Shown: positions 1-5,956 of the stretch, piece after piece
Position numbering within the stretch: position 1 is the first letter of the stretch
Layout of the letters: each line of letters opens with the position of its first letter
Assembly (NCBI GenBank): GCA_903871865.1
Contig: CAIQIL010000169.1
Span: 1-10,269 of the forward strand
Direction: 5' to 3'
Length of the DNA stretch: 10,269 bases
From: an uncultured Burkholderiales bacterium
Lineage (GTDB): Bacteria; Pseudomonadota; Gammaproteobacteria; Burkholderiales; Burkholderiaceae_C
Notes under the pieces: generated by a model
The model's input: the letters and a program-made list of their open reading frames with translations, nothing else
The model's database searches: none
What the model was told of the DNA's origin: nothing
Made by a program: the position numbers and the translations under genes

Positions 1-482
1 CCCACGCCGGGGTGGGCGATCTCGGGCACGGCGGCGGGCTGCAGCGCGGGCGCCAGGCCGGCGTGGAGCTGGGCGTGTTCGGGCGCTTCGCCCAGCTCGC
101 GCAGGATGGCCAAGGCCAGCGCATGGCCGGTGTTGGCCGCGGGCACGCCGGCGTAGATGGCCGACTGGATCAGCACTTCCTTGATCTCATCGACCGTCAG
201 GCGCGAGGCCTCGTCGCCACCGGAGAGCGCGGCGCGCACGTGCAGCTCGAACTCTTCCCAGCGGCCCAGCGCCAGGGTGATGGCCAGCACGATGGTGCGG
301 CGGGTGCGGTGGTCCAGGCCGGGGCGGCCCCAGACCTCGTGCCAGGCATAGCGGTTGATGAAGGCCTGGAAGTCGGCGTTGAAGGCGTTGGCTTTGGACA
401 GCGAACGGTCCACCCAGGCGTCGCCCAGCACGCTGCGGCGGTTGCGCAGGCCGCGTTCGAGGTCGTGGTCGAAAGGCGTCAT
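1..482 (-). CDS. pcaC: 4-carboxymuconolactone decarboxylase (PcaC), 3' end outside window
   Basis: Cytoplasmic enzyme of the beta-ketoadipate pathway that decarboxylates 4-carboxymuconolactone to beta-ketoadipate enol-lactone. The 160 visible residues open MTPFDHDLERGLRNRRSVLG. They include the family core with WGRPGLDHRTRRT near 51-63, the EFELHVRAA segment at 77-85 and AIYAGVPAANTGHA at 108-121, all typical of the carboxymuconolactone decarboxylase family. The ATG overlaps the pcaB stop as ATGA, so translation is probably coupled. The family is usually about 125-135 residues, yet this frame is still open at residue 160 with an Ala/Pro-rich stretch after 130. It therefore has a C-terminal tail or a fused domain whose end lies beyond the left edge. 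The identification as PcaC is firm from motifs plus the pcaB neighbour; the total length is unknown. Confidence 0.9.
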   Translation of the reverse strand, partial: MTPFDHDLERGLRNRRSVLGDAWVDRSLSKANAFNADFQAFINRYAWHEVWGRPGLDHRTRRTIVLAITLALGRWEEFELHVRAALSGGDEASRLTVDEIKEVLIQSAIYAGVPAANTGHALALAILRELGEAPEHAQLHAGLAPALQPAAVPEIAHPGV

Positions 483-1888
483 GGGGTGTGTCCTGTGGGT
501 GCCGCGGCCAGGCGCTGCAGCGTCAGGCCGGCGGGCCAGCGCGCCGCTTCGTGCGGGTCGAAGGCGGCCGCCAGCGCGGTGGTGTCGATGGTGCTGCGCA
601 GGGCGTCGTCGGCCTGCACGCGCGCCAGGGTGAGCTCGCGCAGGTGCTGGCCGCTGGCCACGGCTTCCTGCGACAAGGTTTCCATCAGGTGGTGGGCTGG
701 CGCGCCGCCCAGGGCGGGCGCCAGCACGCGGGTGGCGGCTTCGGCGAACACCAGGCCTTGCAGGTTGTCGATGTTGCGGCGCATGCGCGCGCTGTCCACC
801 TGCAGGCCCTCGAAAGCTTCGACCAGCGCCTGCAAGGCACCGTTGGCGCTGTGGAACAGGTGGGGCCATTCGGCCAGTTCGGCTTGCCAGTCGCCCAGGC
901 CGCGCTCGTGGGCTTGCGCCATGCAGCCCAGCAGCGTGGCCATCTGGCCCGGTGCGCGGTGGGCCGAGGCCAGGGCCAGCATGGCCGACACCGGGTTGCG
1001 CTTGTGCGGCATGGCGGACGAGCCACCGCGCCCCGCGCCCGCCGGTTCGGCCAGCTCGCCGACCTCGCCCTGCGCCATCAGCGAGAGGTCGGTGGCGACC
1101 TTGCCCAGGCTGCCGGTGAGGATGGCGACCTCGGCGCCCAGGCGCATCCAGTCGTCGCGCTGGGTGTGCCAGCAGTGGGCCGGCTGGCGCAGGCCCAGCG
1201 CTGTCGCCATGTGCGCGGCCACGGCCTGGCCGGCTTCGCCCATGGCGGCCAGCGTGCCGACCGCGCCGCCCAGTTGCAGGGCCAGGGCTTGGGCGCTGCG
1301 TTCGCGCAAGGCCTGCTGGCTGCGTTGCAGCGCTTCCAGCCAGCCGCAGACCTTGAAGCCGAAGGTGGTCACGGTGGCCGGTTGCATCAGGGTGCGCGCC
1401 AGCACCGGCGTGGCGGCGTGGGTGCGGGCCAGCGTGGCCAGGGCGGTGGTCAGCCGCGCCAGGCCTGCTTGCAGCAGGGCCACGGCGCGGGCCGTTTGCA
1501 GCACGGCGGCGGTGTCGAGGATGTCCTGGCTGGTGCTGCCCTTGTGGACGTGGCGGGCGGCCTCCGGGTCGCGGCGGGCCACTTCGGCCGTCAGCACCTT
1601 GACCAGCGGGATGGCCAGGCTGCCGGCGCGCCGGCCGGCTTGCAGCAGGGCGGCGATGTCGTACAGCGCCACATCGCAGGCCTGGCGGATGACATCGGCC
1701 GCAGCCACGGGCACCAGGCCTTGCGCAGCCTGCGCTTGCGACAAGGCCGCCTCCGCGTCCAGCATGGACTGCACCAGGCGCTGTGCGCCGAAGACCTCCG
1801 CCATGGCGTCGGTCGAGAGGAAGGCGTCGAACAGGGCGGTGGTCACGGTCTGGGCGAAAGGGCTGCGCGGTTGGGAGGTGAGTGTCAT
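479..1888 (-). CDS. pcaB: 3-carboxy-cis,cis-muconate cycloisomerase (PcaB)
   Basis: Converts 3-carboxy-cis,cis-muconate to 4-carboxymuconolactone, the step before PcaC. It belongs to the fumarase/aspartase superfamily and is expected to be a cytoplasmic homotetramer. The 469-residue protein shows HKGSTSQDILD at 115-125 and the superfamily signature GSSAMPHKRNP at 289-299, which carries the catalytic Ser loop. Length fits the family (about 450). The ATG at 1888 has no visible Shine-Dalgarno and abuts a likely promoter/operator. Family members usually begin close to the LFDAF segment, here residues 19-23. An in-frame GTG at 1846 (codon 15) would give MTTALFDAF, so the true start may be 1846, although that codon also lacks an obvious ribosome site. 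It is followed at once by pcaC. The function call is firm; the start is uncertain. Confidence 0.93.
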   Translation of the reverse strand: MTLTSQPRSPFAQTVTTALFDAFLSTDAMAEVFGAQRLVQSMLDAEAALSQAQAAQGLVPVAAADVIRQACDVALYDIAALLQAGRRAGSLAIPLVKVLTAEVARRDPEAARHVHKGSTSQDILDTAAVLQTARAVALLQAGLARLTTALATLARTHAATPVLARTLMQPATVTTFGFKVCGWLEALQRSQQALRERSAQALALQLGGAVGTLAAMGEAGQAVAAHMATALGLRQPAHCWHTQRDDWMRLGAEVAILTGSLGKVATDLSLMAQGEVGELAEPAGAGRGGSSAMPHKRNPVSAMLALASAHRAPGQMATLLGCMAQAHERGLGDWQAELAEWPHLFHSANGALQALVEAFEGLQVDSARMRRNIDNLQGLVFAEAATRVLAPALGGAPAHHLMETLSQEAVASGQHLRELTLARVQADDALRSTIDTTALAAAFDPHEAARWPAGLTLQRLAAAPTGHTP

Positions 1889-1908
1889 AATGTACTAACT
1901 GGTACGTT
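1889..1908. promoter_or_regulatory. Imperfect 20-bp dyad, candidate operator
   Basis: The pattern AAnGTACnAnnTnGTACnTT is an inverted repeat with GTAC half-sites six bases apart. It occupies the spacer and -10 of the putative pcaB promoter and touches the annotated ATG. This size and placement suit repression by a dimeric regulator such as the TetR-family protein encoded just upstream. I saw no GTAC in front of tetR itself. Pairing of this site with that regulator is inferred. Confidence 0.45.
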
Positions 1909-1918
1909 TATTTGTCAA
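1889..1918 (-). promoter_or_regulatory. Putative sigma70-type promoter of pcaBC
   Basis: Reading on the minus strand, a perfect TTGACA -35 box lies at 1918-1913. A TACATT -10 candidate (4 of 6 to consensus) lies at 1894-1889, after an 18-bp spacer. It sits in the 74-bp gap between tetR and pcaB, an AT-rich patch in very GC-rich DNA. The predicted transcription start would fall near 1882, inside the annotated first codons of pcaB. This suggests either that the GTG at 1846 is used or that the -10 is misplaced. Inference from consensus matching only. Confidence 0.5.
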
Positions 1919-1962
1919 TGAACCCATGCCCAACCCCGAGGCGCGCCGCCTTGGCCGGCCGC

Positions 1963-2700
1963 TCAGTGCGGGGTCGGCACCTCTTGCTGCACGTGCCGAA
2001 CGACCATGTCGATGATGCTGCGGCGGCGGGCGGCCAGGGCCTTGGGCGAGCTCAGGTCGCGCTTGAAGCTCAGCGAAAACGTGTGGCGGTTGGCCACGGT
2101 GAAGAAACACAGCGCGCTGATGGACATGTGCAGGTCCACCGCGTTCAGCCCGGTGCGGAAGACGCCGGCCTCGCAGCCGCGCCGGTACAGCCGGTTGAGG
2201 TGATCGATGGCCGAGCGGTTGACCTGCTGGATCGATTCGGACTTGGCCAGGAAGGCACCGTTGTGGATGTTCTCGTTCATCACCAGGCGCACGAAATCGG
2301 GGTGCGCCACGTGGTAGTCGAAGGCGAAAGCCACCAGGCGCTGCAAGGCGTCCAGGGGCTCGAAGCCATCGAGGTTCAGCCCGCTCTCGATGCTGCGGAT
2401 GCGCTTGTAGGCGTCCTCCAGCACGGCGAGGTAGAGGCCTTCCTTGCTGGTGAAGTAGTAATAGATCATGCGCTTGCTGGTGCGCGTGGATTCGGCGATG
2501 GCGTCGATGCGCGCGCCGCTGAAGCCCTTGTCGGCGAACTCCCGCGTGGCCACCTCCAGGATGTTCTGGGCGGTCTGGTCTGGCGCCTGGCGATCAGCGC
2601 TGGGGCGGCCGCGGCGCGGTCGGCTGTCCTCGGGGTTGTCCGTGGCGACAGGCTGGACGTCGGCGGGCGGGGTCTGGGCGGCAGGCGAGCGGGTCTTCAT
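1963..2700 (-). CDS. TetR/AcrR-family transcriptional regulator
   Basis: DNA-binding one-component regulator of 245 residues, expected to act as a dimer whose binding is altered by a small ligand. An N-terminal Pro/Arg-rich extension (1-40, including RPRRGRPSADR) precedes the TetR DNA-binding domain at about 43-92. That domain contains the family signature AREFADKG-like segment ATREFADKGFSGARIDAIA and the recognition region TRTSKRMIYYYFTSKEGLY. The remainder (95-245) is a helical ligand/dimer domain. The gene lies 74 bp upstream of pcaB on the same strand and diverges from an MFS efflux gene, so either could be its target. Classical pca regulators are PcaQ (LysR) or PcaR/PcaU (IclR), which makes a TetR protein here somewhat unusual. 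The ATG has no clear Shine-Dalgarno, but no better in-frame start is apparent. The ligand is unknown. Confidence 0.88.
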   Translation of the reverse strand: MKTRSPAAQTPPADVQPVATDNPEDSRPRRGRPSADRQAPDQTAQNILEVATREFADKGFSGARIDAIAESTRTSKRMIYYYFTSKEGLYLAVLEDAYKRIRSIESGLNLDGFEPLDALQRLVAFAFDYHVAHPDFVRLVMNENIHNGAFLAKSESIQQVNRSAIDHLNRLYRRGCEAGVFRTGLNAVDLHMSISALCFFTVANRHTFSLSFKRDLSSPKALAARRRSIIDMVVRHVQQEVPTPH

Positions 2701-2716
2701 GGCGGGCGGGTGACGA

Positions 2717-2749
2717 GGCTGCGGTCATTGTGGCACCGGGCTGCTGTCA
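2717..2749. repeat. Direct repeat in tetR/MFS divergent promoter region
   Basis: GGCTGCGGTCA at 2717-2727 recurs with one mismatch as GGCTGCTGTCA at 2739-2749. The start-to-start distance is 22 bp, about two helical turns. The repeat lies in the 76-bp space between the divergent tetR and MFS start codons, where control sites for both would be. No convincing -35/-10 pair could be placed there. A regulator-binding role is only a suggestion; in GC-rich DNA an 11-bp near-repeat could be chance. Confidence 0.3.
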
Positions 2750-2776
2750 CGCCAGCGTTGCGCCACGGAGCCCGCC

Positions 2777-4000
2777 ATGCGTGAGCCCTCCACGCGCGGG
2801 CCCATGTCGGTGGGCTTCGTCATCGGCTTCATGGGCCTCTTGCTGAGCTTCCAGCCCCTCAGCACCGACCTCTACCTGCCTTCGCTGCAACTCATCACGC
2901 AGAGCCTGAACCTGAGCGTGGTGCAGGCCCAGGGCACCTTGCTGGGCATGTTGCTGGGTTTCGCCGTGTCGCAGCTGTTCTGGGGCCACCACAGCGACCG
3001 CATCGGGCGCCGCCGCGTGCTGCTGGCGGGCACCAGCCTTTATGCCTGCAGCGCCTTGCTGGCGGCCCTCGCGCCCAGCGGCGCTTGGCTGCTGGCAGCG
3101 CGCGTGGCCATGGGCTGTGGCCTGGCTGCGATGATCGTCTGCGCGCGGGCGCTGGTGCGCGACCTCTTCGACGTGCACGAGGGACCGCAGGCCTTTGCCA
3201 AAGCCCTGACGGGCATGGCCATCACGGCCACGCTCAGCGGAGTGGCGGGTGGCTTGCTGGCGCGCTGGGTGCCTTGGCGCGGGACCCTGGGCCTGCTGGC
3301 CGTGCTGGCCGCCGGGGTGCTGTGGCTGACCTGGCGCCGCTTCGAGGAAAGCCGCCCGCCCGCCGCCGCCGGGCACACGCCGGGCTGGCGCGAGGTGTGC
3401 GCGGGCTGGGGCCGCATCCTGGTGCACCGCGAGTTCTTGCTCAACACCGGCCTGGCCGCTTTCACCTACACCGAGGCCATCCTGTTCATCGGCGGCTCTT
3501 CGCTGGTGCTGGTCGGGCAGCACGGTGTGCGTCCCGACACCTTCGGCTACTTCATGACGGCCTACTCGGGCTGCTTCCTCGCGGGCACCATGGCCTGCCG
3601 CCAGGTCTTGCGCAGGGCCGGGCGCCGGGCGGCCTTGCTGTGCGGCATGCTGCTGTCGTCGAGCGGCATGGCGGCCTTCCTGGTGCTGAGCCTGTGCCCG
3701 CAGTGGCGTGAGGTCCACTGGCTGGTGGCCGCGCAGATGGCCTACATGCTGGGCCACGGCTTCAACCAGGTCTGCTCGCAGGCCGGTGCGGTGGCGCCTT
3801 TTCCCAAAGAAGCAGGCACGGCGGCGGCCTTGTCGGGCACCTTGATGATCCTGTGTTGCGTGGGCATGGGACAGGTGCAGGCCGTGGCCTTGAGCCACTC
3901 GGGCACGTCCCTGACGGCCTTTGCCGCCTTCGATGCCGCGATGGCGGCGGCCTTCGCGTGGGCCCTGCGCCGGCATGTTGCTGTTGTGTACCGGGTTTGA
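2777..4000 (+). CDS. Bcr/CflA-type multidrug efflux MFS transporter
   Basis: Inner-membrane proton-driven exporter of the DHA1 drug-efflux branch of the major facilitator superfamily; the substrate is not predictable. The 407 residues are dominated by hydrophobic segments consistent with 12 membrane helices. The first helix ends in STDLYLPSL (29-37), the hallmark of Bcr/CflA proteins. Motif A follows as FWGHHSDRIGRRRVLL (68-83), then ARVAMGCG (108-115) and RALVRDLF (124-131) in helix 4. The helix-5 region (about 148-161) reads ITATLSGVAGGLLA, lacking the proline usual in antiporter motif C. The start at 2777 is supported by GGAG at 2767-2770, six bases upstream; an ATG at codon 10 lacks such a site. 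It is transcribed divergently from tetR, a common arrangement for a repressor and the pump it controls. Confidence 0.87.
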   Translation: MREPSTRGPMSVGFVIGFMGLLLSFQPLSTDLYLPSLQLITQSLNLSVVQAQGTLLGMLLGFAVSQLFWGHHSDRIGRRRVLLAGTSLYACSALLAALAPSGAWLLAARVAMGCGLAAMIVCARALVRDLFDVHEGPQAFAKALTGMAITATLSGVAGGLLARWVPWRGTLGLLAVLAAGVLWLTWRRFEESRPPAAAGHTPGWREVCAGWGRILVHREFLLNTGLAAFTYTEAILFIGGSSLVLVGQHGVRPDTFGYFMTAYSGCFLAGTMACRQVLRRAGRRAALLCGMLLSSSGMAAFLVLSLCPQWREVHWLVAAQMAYMLGHGFNQVCSQAGAVAPFPKEAGTAAALSGTLMILCCVGMGQVQAVALSHSGTSLTAFAAFDAAMAAAFAWALRRHVAVVYRV

Positions 4001-4027
4001 CACGTGGCGGGGCCAGTGGTGTGAAAT
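3997..4027 (+). promoter_or_regulatory. Putative promoter of the two-component operon
   Basis: A perfect TTGACA box at 3997-4002 overlaps the stop codon of the MFS gene (TGA 3998-4000). The best -10 is TGAAAT at 4022-4027 with a long 19-bp spacer, or TGTGAA at 4020-4025 with 17 bp; both are weak. The box would drive the response regulator starting at 4077. Weak -10 matches are common where an activator is needed. Supported by position and the -35 only. Confidence 0.35.
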
Positions 4028-4035
4028 GGTGTGAA
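4017..4035 (+). repeat. Tandem 9-bp repeat, 10-bp period, candidate response-regulator site
   Basis: TGGTGTGAA occurs exactly twice, at 4017-4025 and 4027-4035, one helical turn apart. OmpR-family regulators typically bind such head-to-tail repeats with 10-11 bp period. This one lies about 40 bp before an OmpR-family gene and overlaps the putative -10, which suggests autoregulation. Two CACGTG hexamers flank it at 4001-4006 and 4037-4042. Binding is inferred. Confidence 0.4.
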
Positions 4036-4076
4036 CCACGTGGGCGGTGGCCTGGAAGGCGCTACGCTGTCGCCCC

Positions 4077-4835
4077 ATGACACAGATGCATCATGTGCTG
4101 GTGGTGGACGACGACAAGGGCATCACCGAATTGCTGTGCGGCTACCTGGCGCGTTTCGGGCTGCAGGCCCACGCCGCGGCCAACGGTGCGGAGATGCGCC
4201 GCGTGCTGGCCAGCCAGGCCATCGACATCGTCGTGATGGACCTGCAGCTGCCTGGCGAAGACGGCCTGGTGCTGACCACGGAATTGCGCCGCCAGCCGCT
4301 CACGCAGCGCCTGCCTGTGCTGATGCTGACGGCGCGCGGCAGCCCCATCGACCGCGTCATCGGCCTGGAGATGGGCGCCGACGACTACCTGTGCAAACCC
4401 TTCGAGCCGCGCGAGCTGGTGGCGCGCATCCAGACGGTGTTGCGGCGCACGCGCAGCCATGTGCGGGCTGTGCTGCAAGGCAACCCCGAGGGCGCGGCCG
4501 ACCGCGTCTGCTTCGAGGGCTGGCAGCTGCAGCGCGACGAGCGCCGGCTGGTGTCGCCGCAGGGCACGGTGGTGCCCTTGTCGAATGCCGAGTTCCAGCT
4601 CTTGACCACCTTTCTGAAAGCGCCGCGCCGCCTGCTGACGCGCGAGCAGCTGATGGTGCAAGCGCGCGGTCGCACGCTGGGCACGGTCGAGCGCAGCATC
4701 GACCTGCTGGTGTCGCGCCTGCGCGGCAAGCTCAACGAGAACCCGCGCGACCCGCAGATGATCAAGACGGTGCGTGGCGAAGGTTATGTCTTCCACGTCC
4801 GGGCCGTGCAGTGGCTCGGCGCGCAGGCGCCATGA
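4077..4835 (+). CDS. OmpR-family response regulator
   Basis: Cytoplasmic transcription factor activated by phosphotransfer from the kinase encoded next. Its 252 residues begin MTQMHHVLVVDDDKG. The receiver domain (about 5-120) has the acidic pocket DDD at 11-13, phospho-acceptor Asp55 in VVMDLQLPGEDG, Thr85 in VLMLTARG and Lys107 in ADDYLCKPFEP. A winged-helix Trans_reg_C domain (about 140-245) includes LSNAEFQLLTTFLKAPRRLLTREQL and ends in RGEGYVF. I chose ATG 4077 because the receiver normally starts within a few residues of the first strand. The frame extends back to a GTG at 4047, but those ten codons fit no domain and overlap the upstream control region. The stop overlaps the kinase start as ATGA. 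The kinase sequence is EnvZ-like, but the regulated genes cannot be named. Confidence 0.92.
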   Translation: MTQMHHVLVVDDDKGITELLCGYLARFGLQAHAAANGAEMRRVLASQAIDIVVMDLQLPGEDGLVLTTELRRQPLTQRLPVLMLTARGSPIDRVIGLEMGADDYLCKPFEPRELVARIQTVLRRTRSHVRAVLQGNPEGAADRVCFEGWQLQRDERRLVSPQGTVVPLSNAEFQLLTTFLKAPRRLLTREQLMVQARGRTLGTVERSIDLLVSRLRGKLNENPRDPQMIKTVRGEGYVFHVRAVQWLGAQAP

Positions 4836-5947
4836 CGCGCATTGCGGCGGTCTGGCAGCGCTGGACGGGCACGCTGTTCGGCCGCCTGGCGCTGTTGCTG
4901 ATGGGCACGGCCCTGATCAGCCATGTGCTGGCCTTGACGCTGGTGCTGCGCGTGCTGCAGGGGGCTCCCCCGGGGCCGCACCCTGGGCCGCCTCCAGCCA
5001 TGGTGGCCGCGTCGGGGCCGGTGTCCATGGGGTCTGCACCTGTACCTGCATCGGCATCGTCACCGCCGCACCACCGGCCAGGCCCGCCGCGCTGGGGCAT
5101 GGCCGCCGACGTCGGCATCCGCCTGGGCGCCATCCTGCTGGCCGCCTGGGTGGCAGCGCGCTGGCTGGTGCGCCCCATCCAGCTCCTGGCGCAGGCCGCC
5201 CACGCCTTGGGACACGACATCGACCGTCCGCCCATGGCCGAAGACGGGCCGCTGGAGGTCCGCGAAGCCACGCGCACCTTCAACCAGATGCAGGCCCGCA
5301 TCCGCGAGCAGATCAGCGACCGCGACCGCTTCGTGGCGGCGGTCTCGCACGACCTGCGCACGCCCCTGACCCGCTTGCGCCTGCGCACCGAGGGCCTGGC
5401 CGACGAGGCCGAGCGCGAGCGCTTCCGCCGCGACATCGCCGAGATGGACCAGATGATCGCGGTGACGCTGGACTACCTGCGCGGTGCCGCCGAGTCCGAG
5501 GCCTGGGTGAGCCTGGACGTCGAGGCCCTGGCCCACACCATCGCCGAAGACCTGCAGGACCAGGGGCACAGCGTGCAGGTGCATGGCCAGGCGCAGCCCC
5601 TGAGCGCCCAGCCCAACGCCTTGCGCCGCTGCCTGGACAACCTGGTGGACAACGCCATCCGCTACGGCCTGCGGGCGGACATCCACCTCATCGACAGCGC
5701 CGAGGCCTTGCGCATTGAGGTGCGCGACCAGGGGTCGGGCTTGGCCGAGGCCGAGCTCGCGCGTGTCATGGCGCCGTTCTACCGCGTCGAAGGCTCGCGC
5801 AACCGCGCCCATGGCGGCGTGGGGCTGGGCCTGGCGATCGCGCTCGACATCGCCCGGCGCCATGGCGGGGAGCTCACGCTGCGCAATGGCGATGGGCCAG
5901 GGAAGGGGCGCGGCCTGGTGGCGACGCTGGTGCTGCCGCGACCCTGA
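4832..5947 (+). CDS. EnvZ-like sensor histidine kinase
   Basis: Inner-membrane kinase of 371 residues that should phosphorylate the response regulator encoded just upstream. TM1 is at about 18-42. A short periplasmic loop (43-91) is very rich in proline with several histidines, containing APPGPHPGPPP and PPHHRPGPP. TM2 is at about 93-112, followed by HAMP (about 110-165). The HisKA box AAVSHDLRTPLTRLRLR has phospho-acceptor His173. The ATPase domain shows the N box with Asn270 and Asn274 (CLDNLVDNAIRYG), G1 DQGSGL at 299-304, and G2 GVGLGLAI at 329-336. All catalytic motifs look intact. The ATG overlaps the regulator stop, indicating translational coupling. The loop is too small for a folded ligand-binding domain, so the signal is probably membrane state, a partner protein or perhaps metal. 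The last idea is speculative and based only on the histidines. Confidence 0.92.
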   Translation: MTRIAAVWQRWTGTLFGRLALLLMGTALISHVLALTLVLRVLQGAPPGPHPGPPPAMVAASGPVSMGSAPVPASASSPPHHRPGPPRWGMAADVGIRLGAILLAAWVAARWLVRPIQLLAQAAHALGHDIDRPPMAEDGPLEVREATRTFNQMQARIREQISDRDRFVAAVSHDLRTPLTRLRLRTEGLADEAERERFRRDIAEMDQMIAVTLDYLRGAAESEAWVSLDVEALAHTIAEDLQDQGHSVQVHGQAQPLSAQPNALRRCLDNLVDNAIRYGLRADIHLIDSAEALRIEVRDQGSGLAEAELARVMAPFYRVEGSRNRAHGGVGLGLAIALDIARRHGGELTLRNGDGPGKGRGLVATLVLPRP

Positions 5948-5956
5948 GGCCTCAGG
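5943..5956. repeat. Perfect palindrome holding two convergent stop codons
   Basis: CCTGAGGCCTCAGG is a perfect 14-bp inverted repeat. It contains the kinase TGA (5945-5947, plus strand) and the diguanylate cyclase TGA (5954-5952, minus strand), separated by four bases. There is no loop and no T-run, so it does not look like a conventional intrinsic terminator. It leaves essentially no room for one between the genes. Confidence 0.6.

Noticed and set aside
12..1921. Long plus-strand open frames (over 450 and 620 codons) opposite pcaB and pcaC
   Set aside because: They are antisense shadows in GC-rich DNA. The minus-strand frames carry clear PcaB and PcaC motifs, while these translate to low-complexity Arg/Ala/Gly/Gln-rich sequence with no domain.
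1919..1962. Possible terminator after tetR (GGCGCGCC and GGCCGGCC palindromes)
   Set aside because: These are short self-complementary GC words without a stable stem-loop and T-run; common by chance at this GC content.
2747..4078. 443-codon minus-strand frame opposite the MFS gene
   Set aside because: His/Gln/Arg-rich antisense translation with no hydrophobic segments or motifs; the plus strand encodes an obvious transporter.
4031..4831. Upstream in-frame extension of the histidine kinase to 4031
   Set aside because: It runs out of frame through the response regulator and gives low-complexity sequence. The ATG at 4832 with ATGA overlap gives a normal TM1 start.
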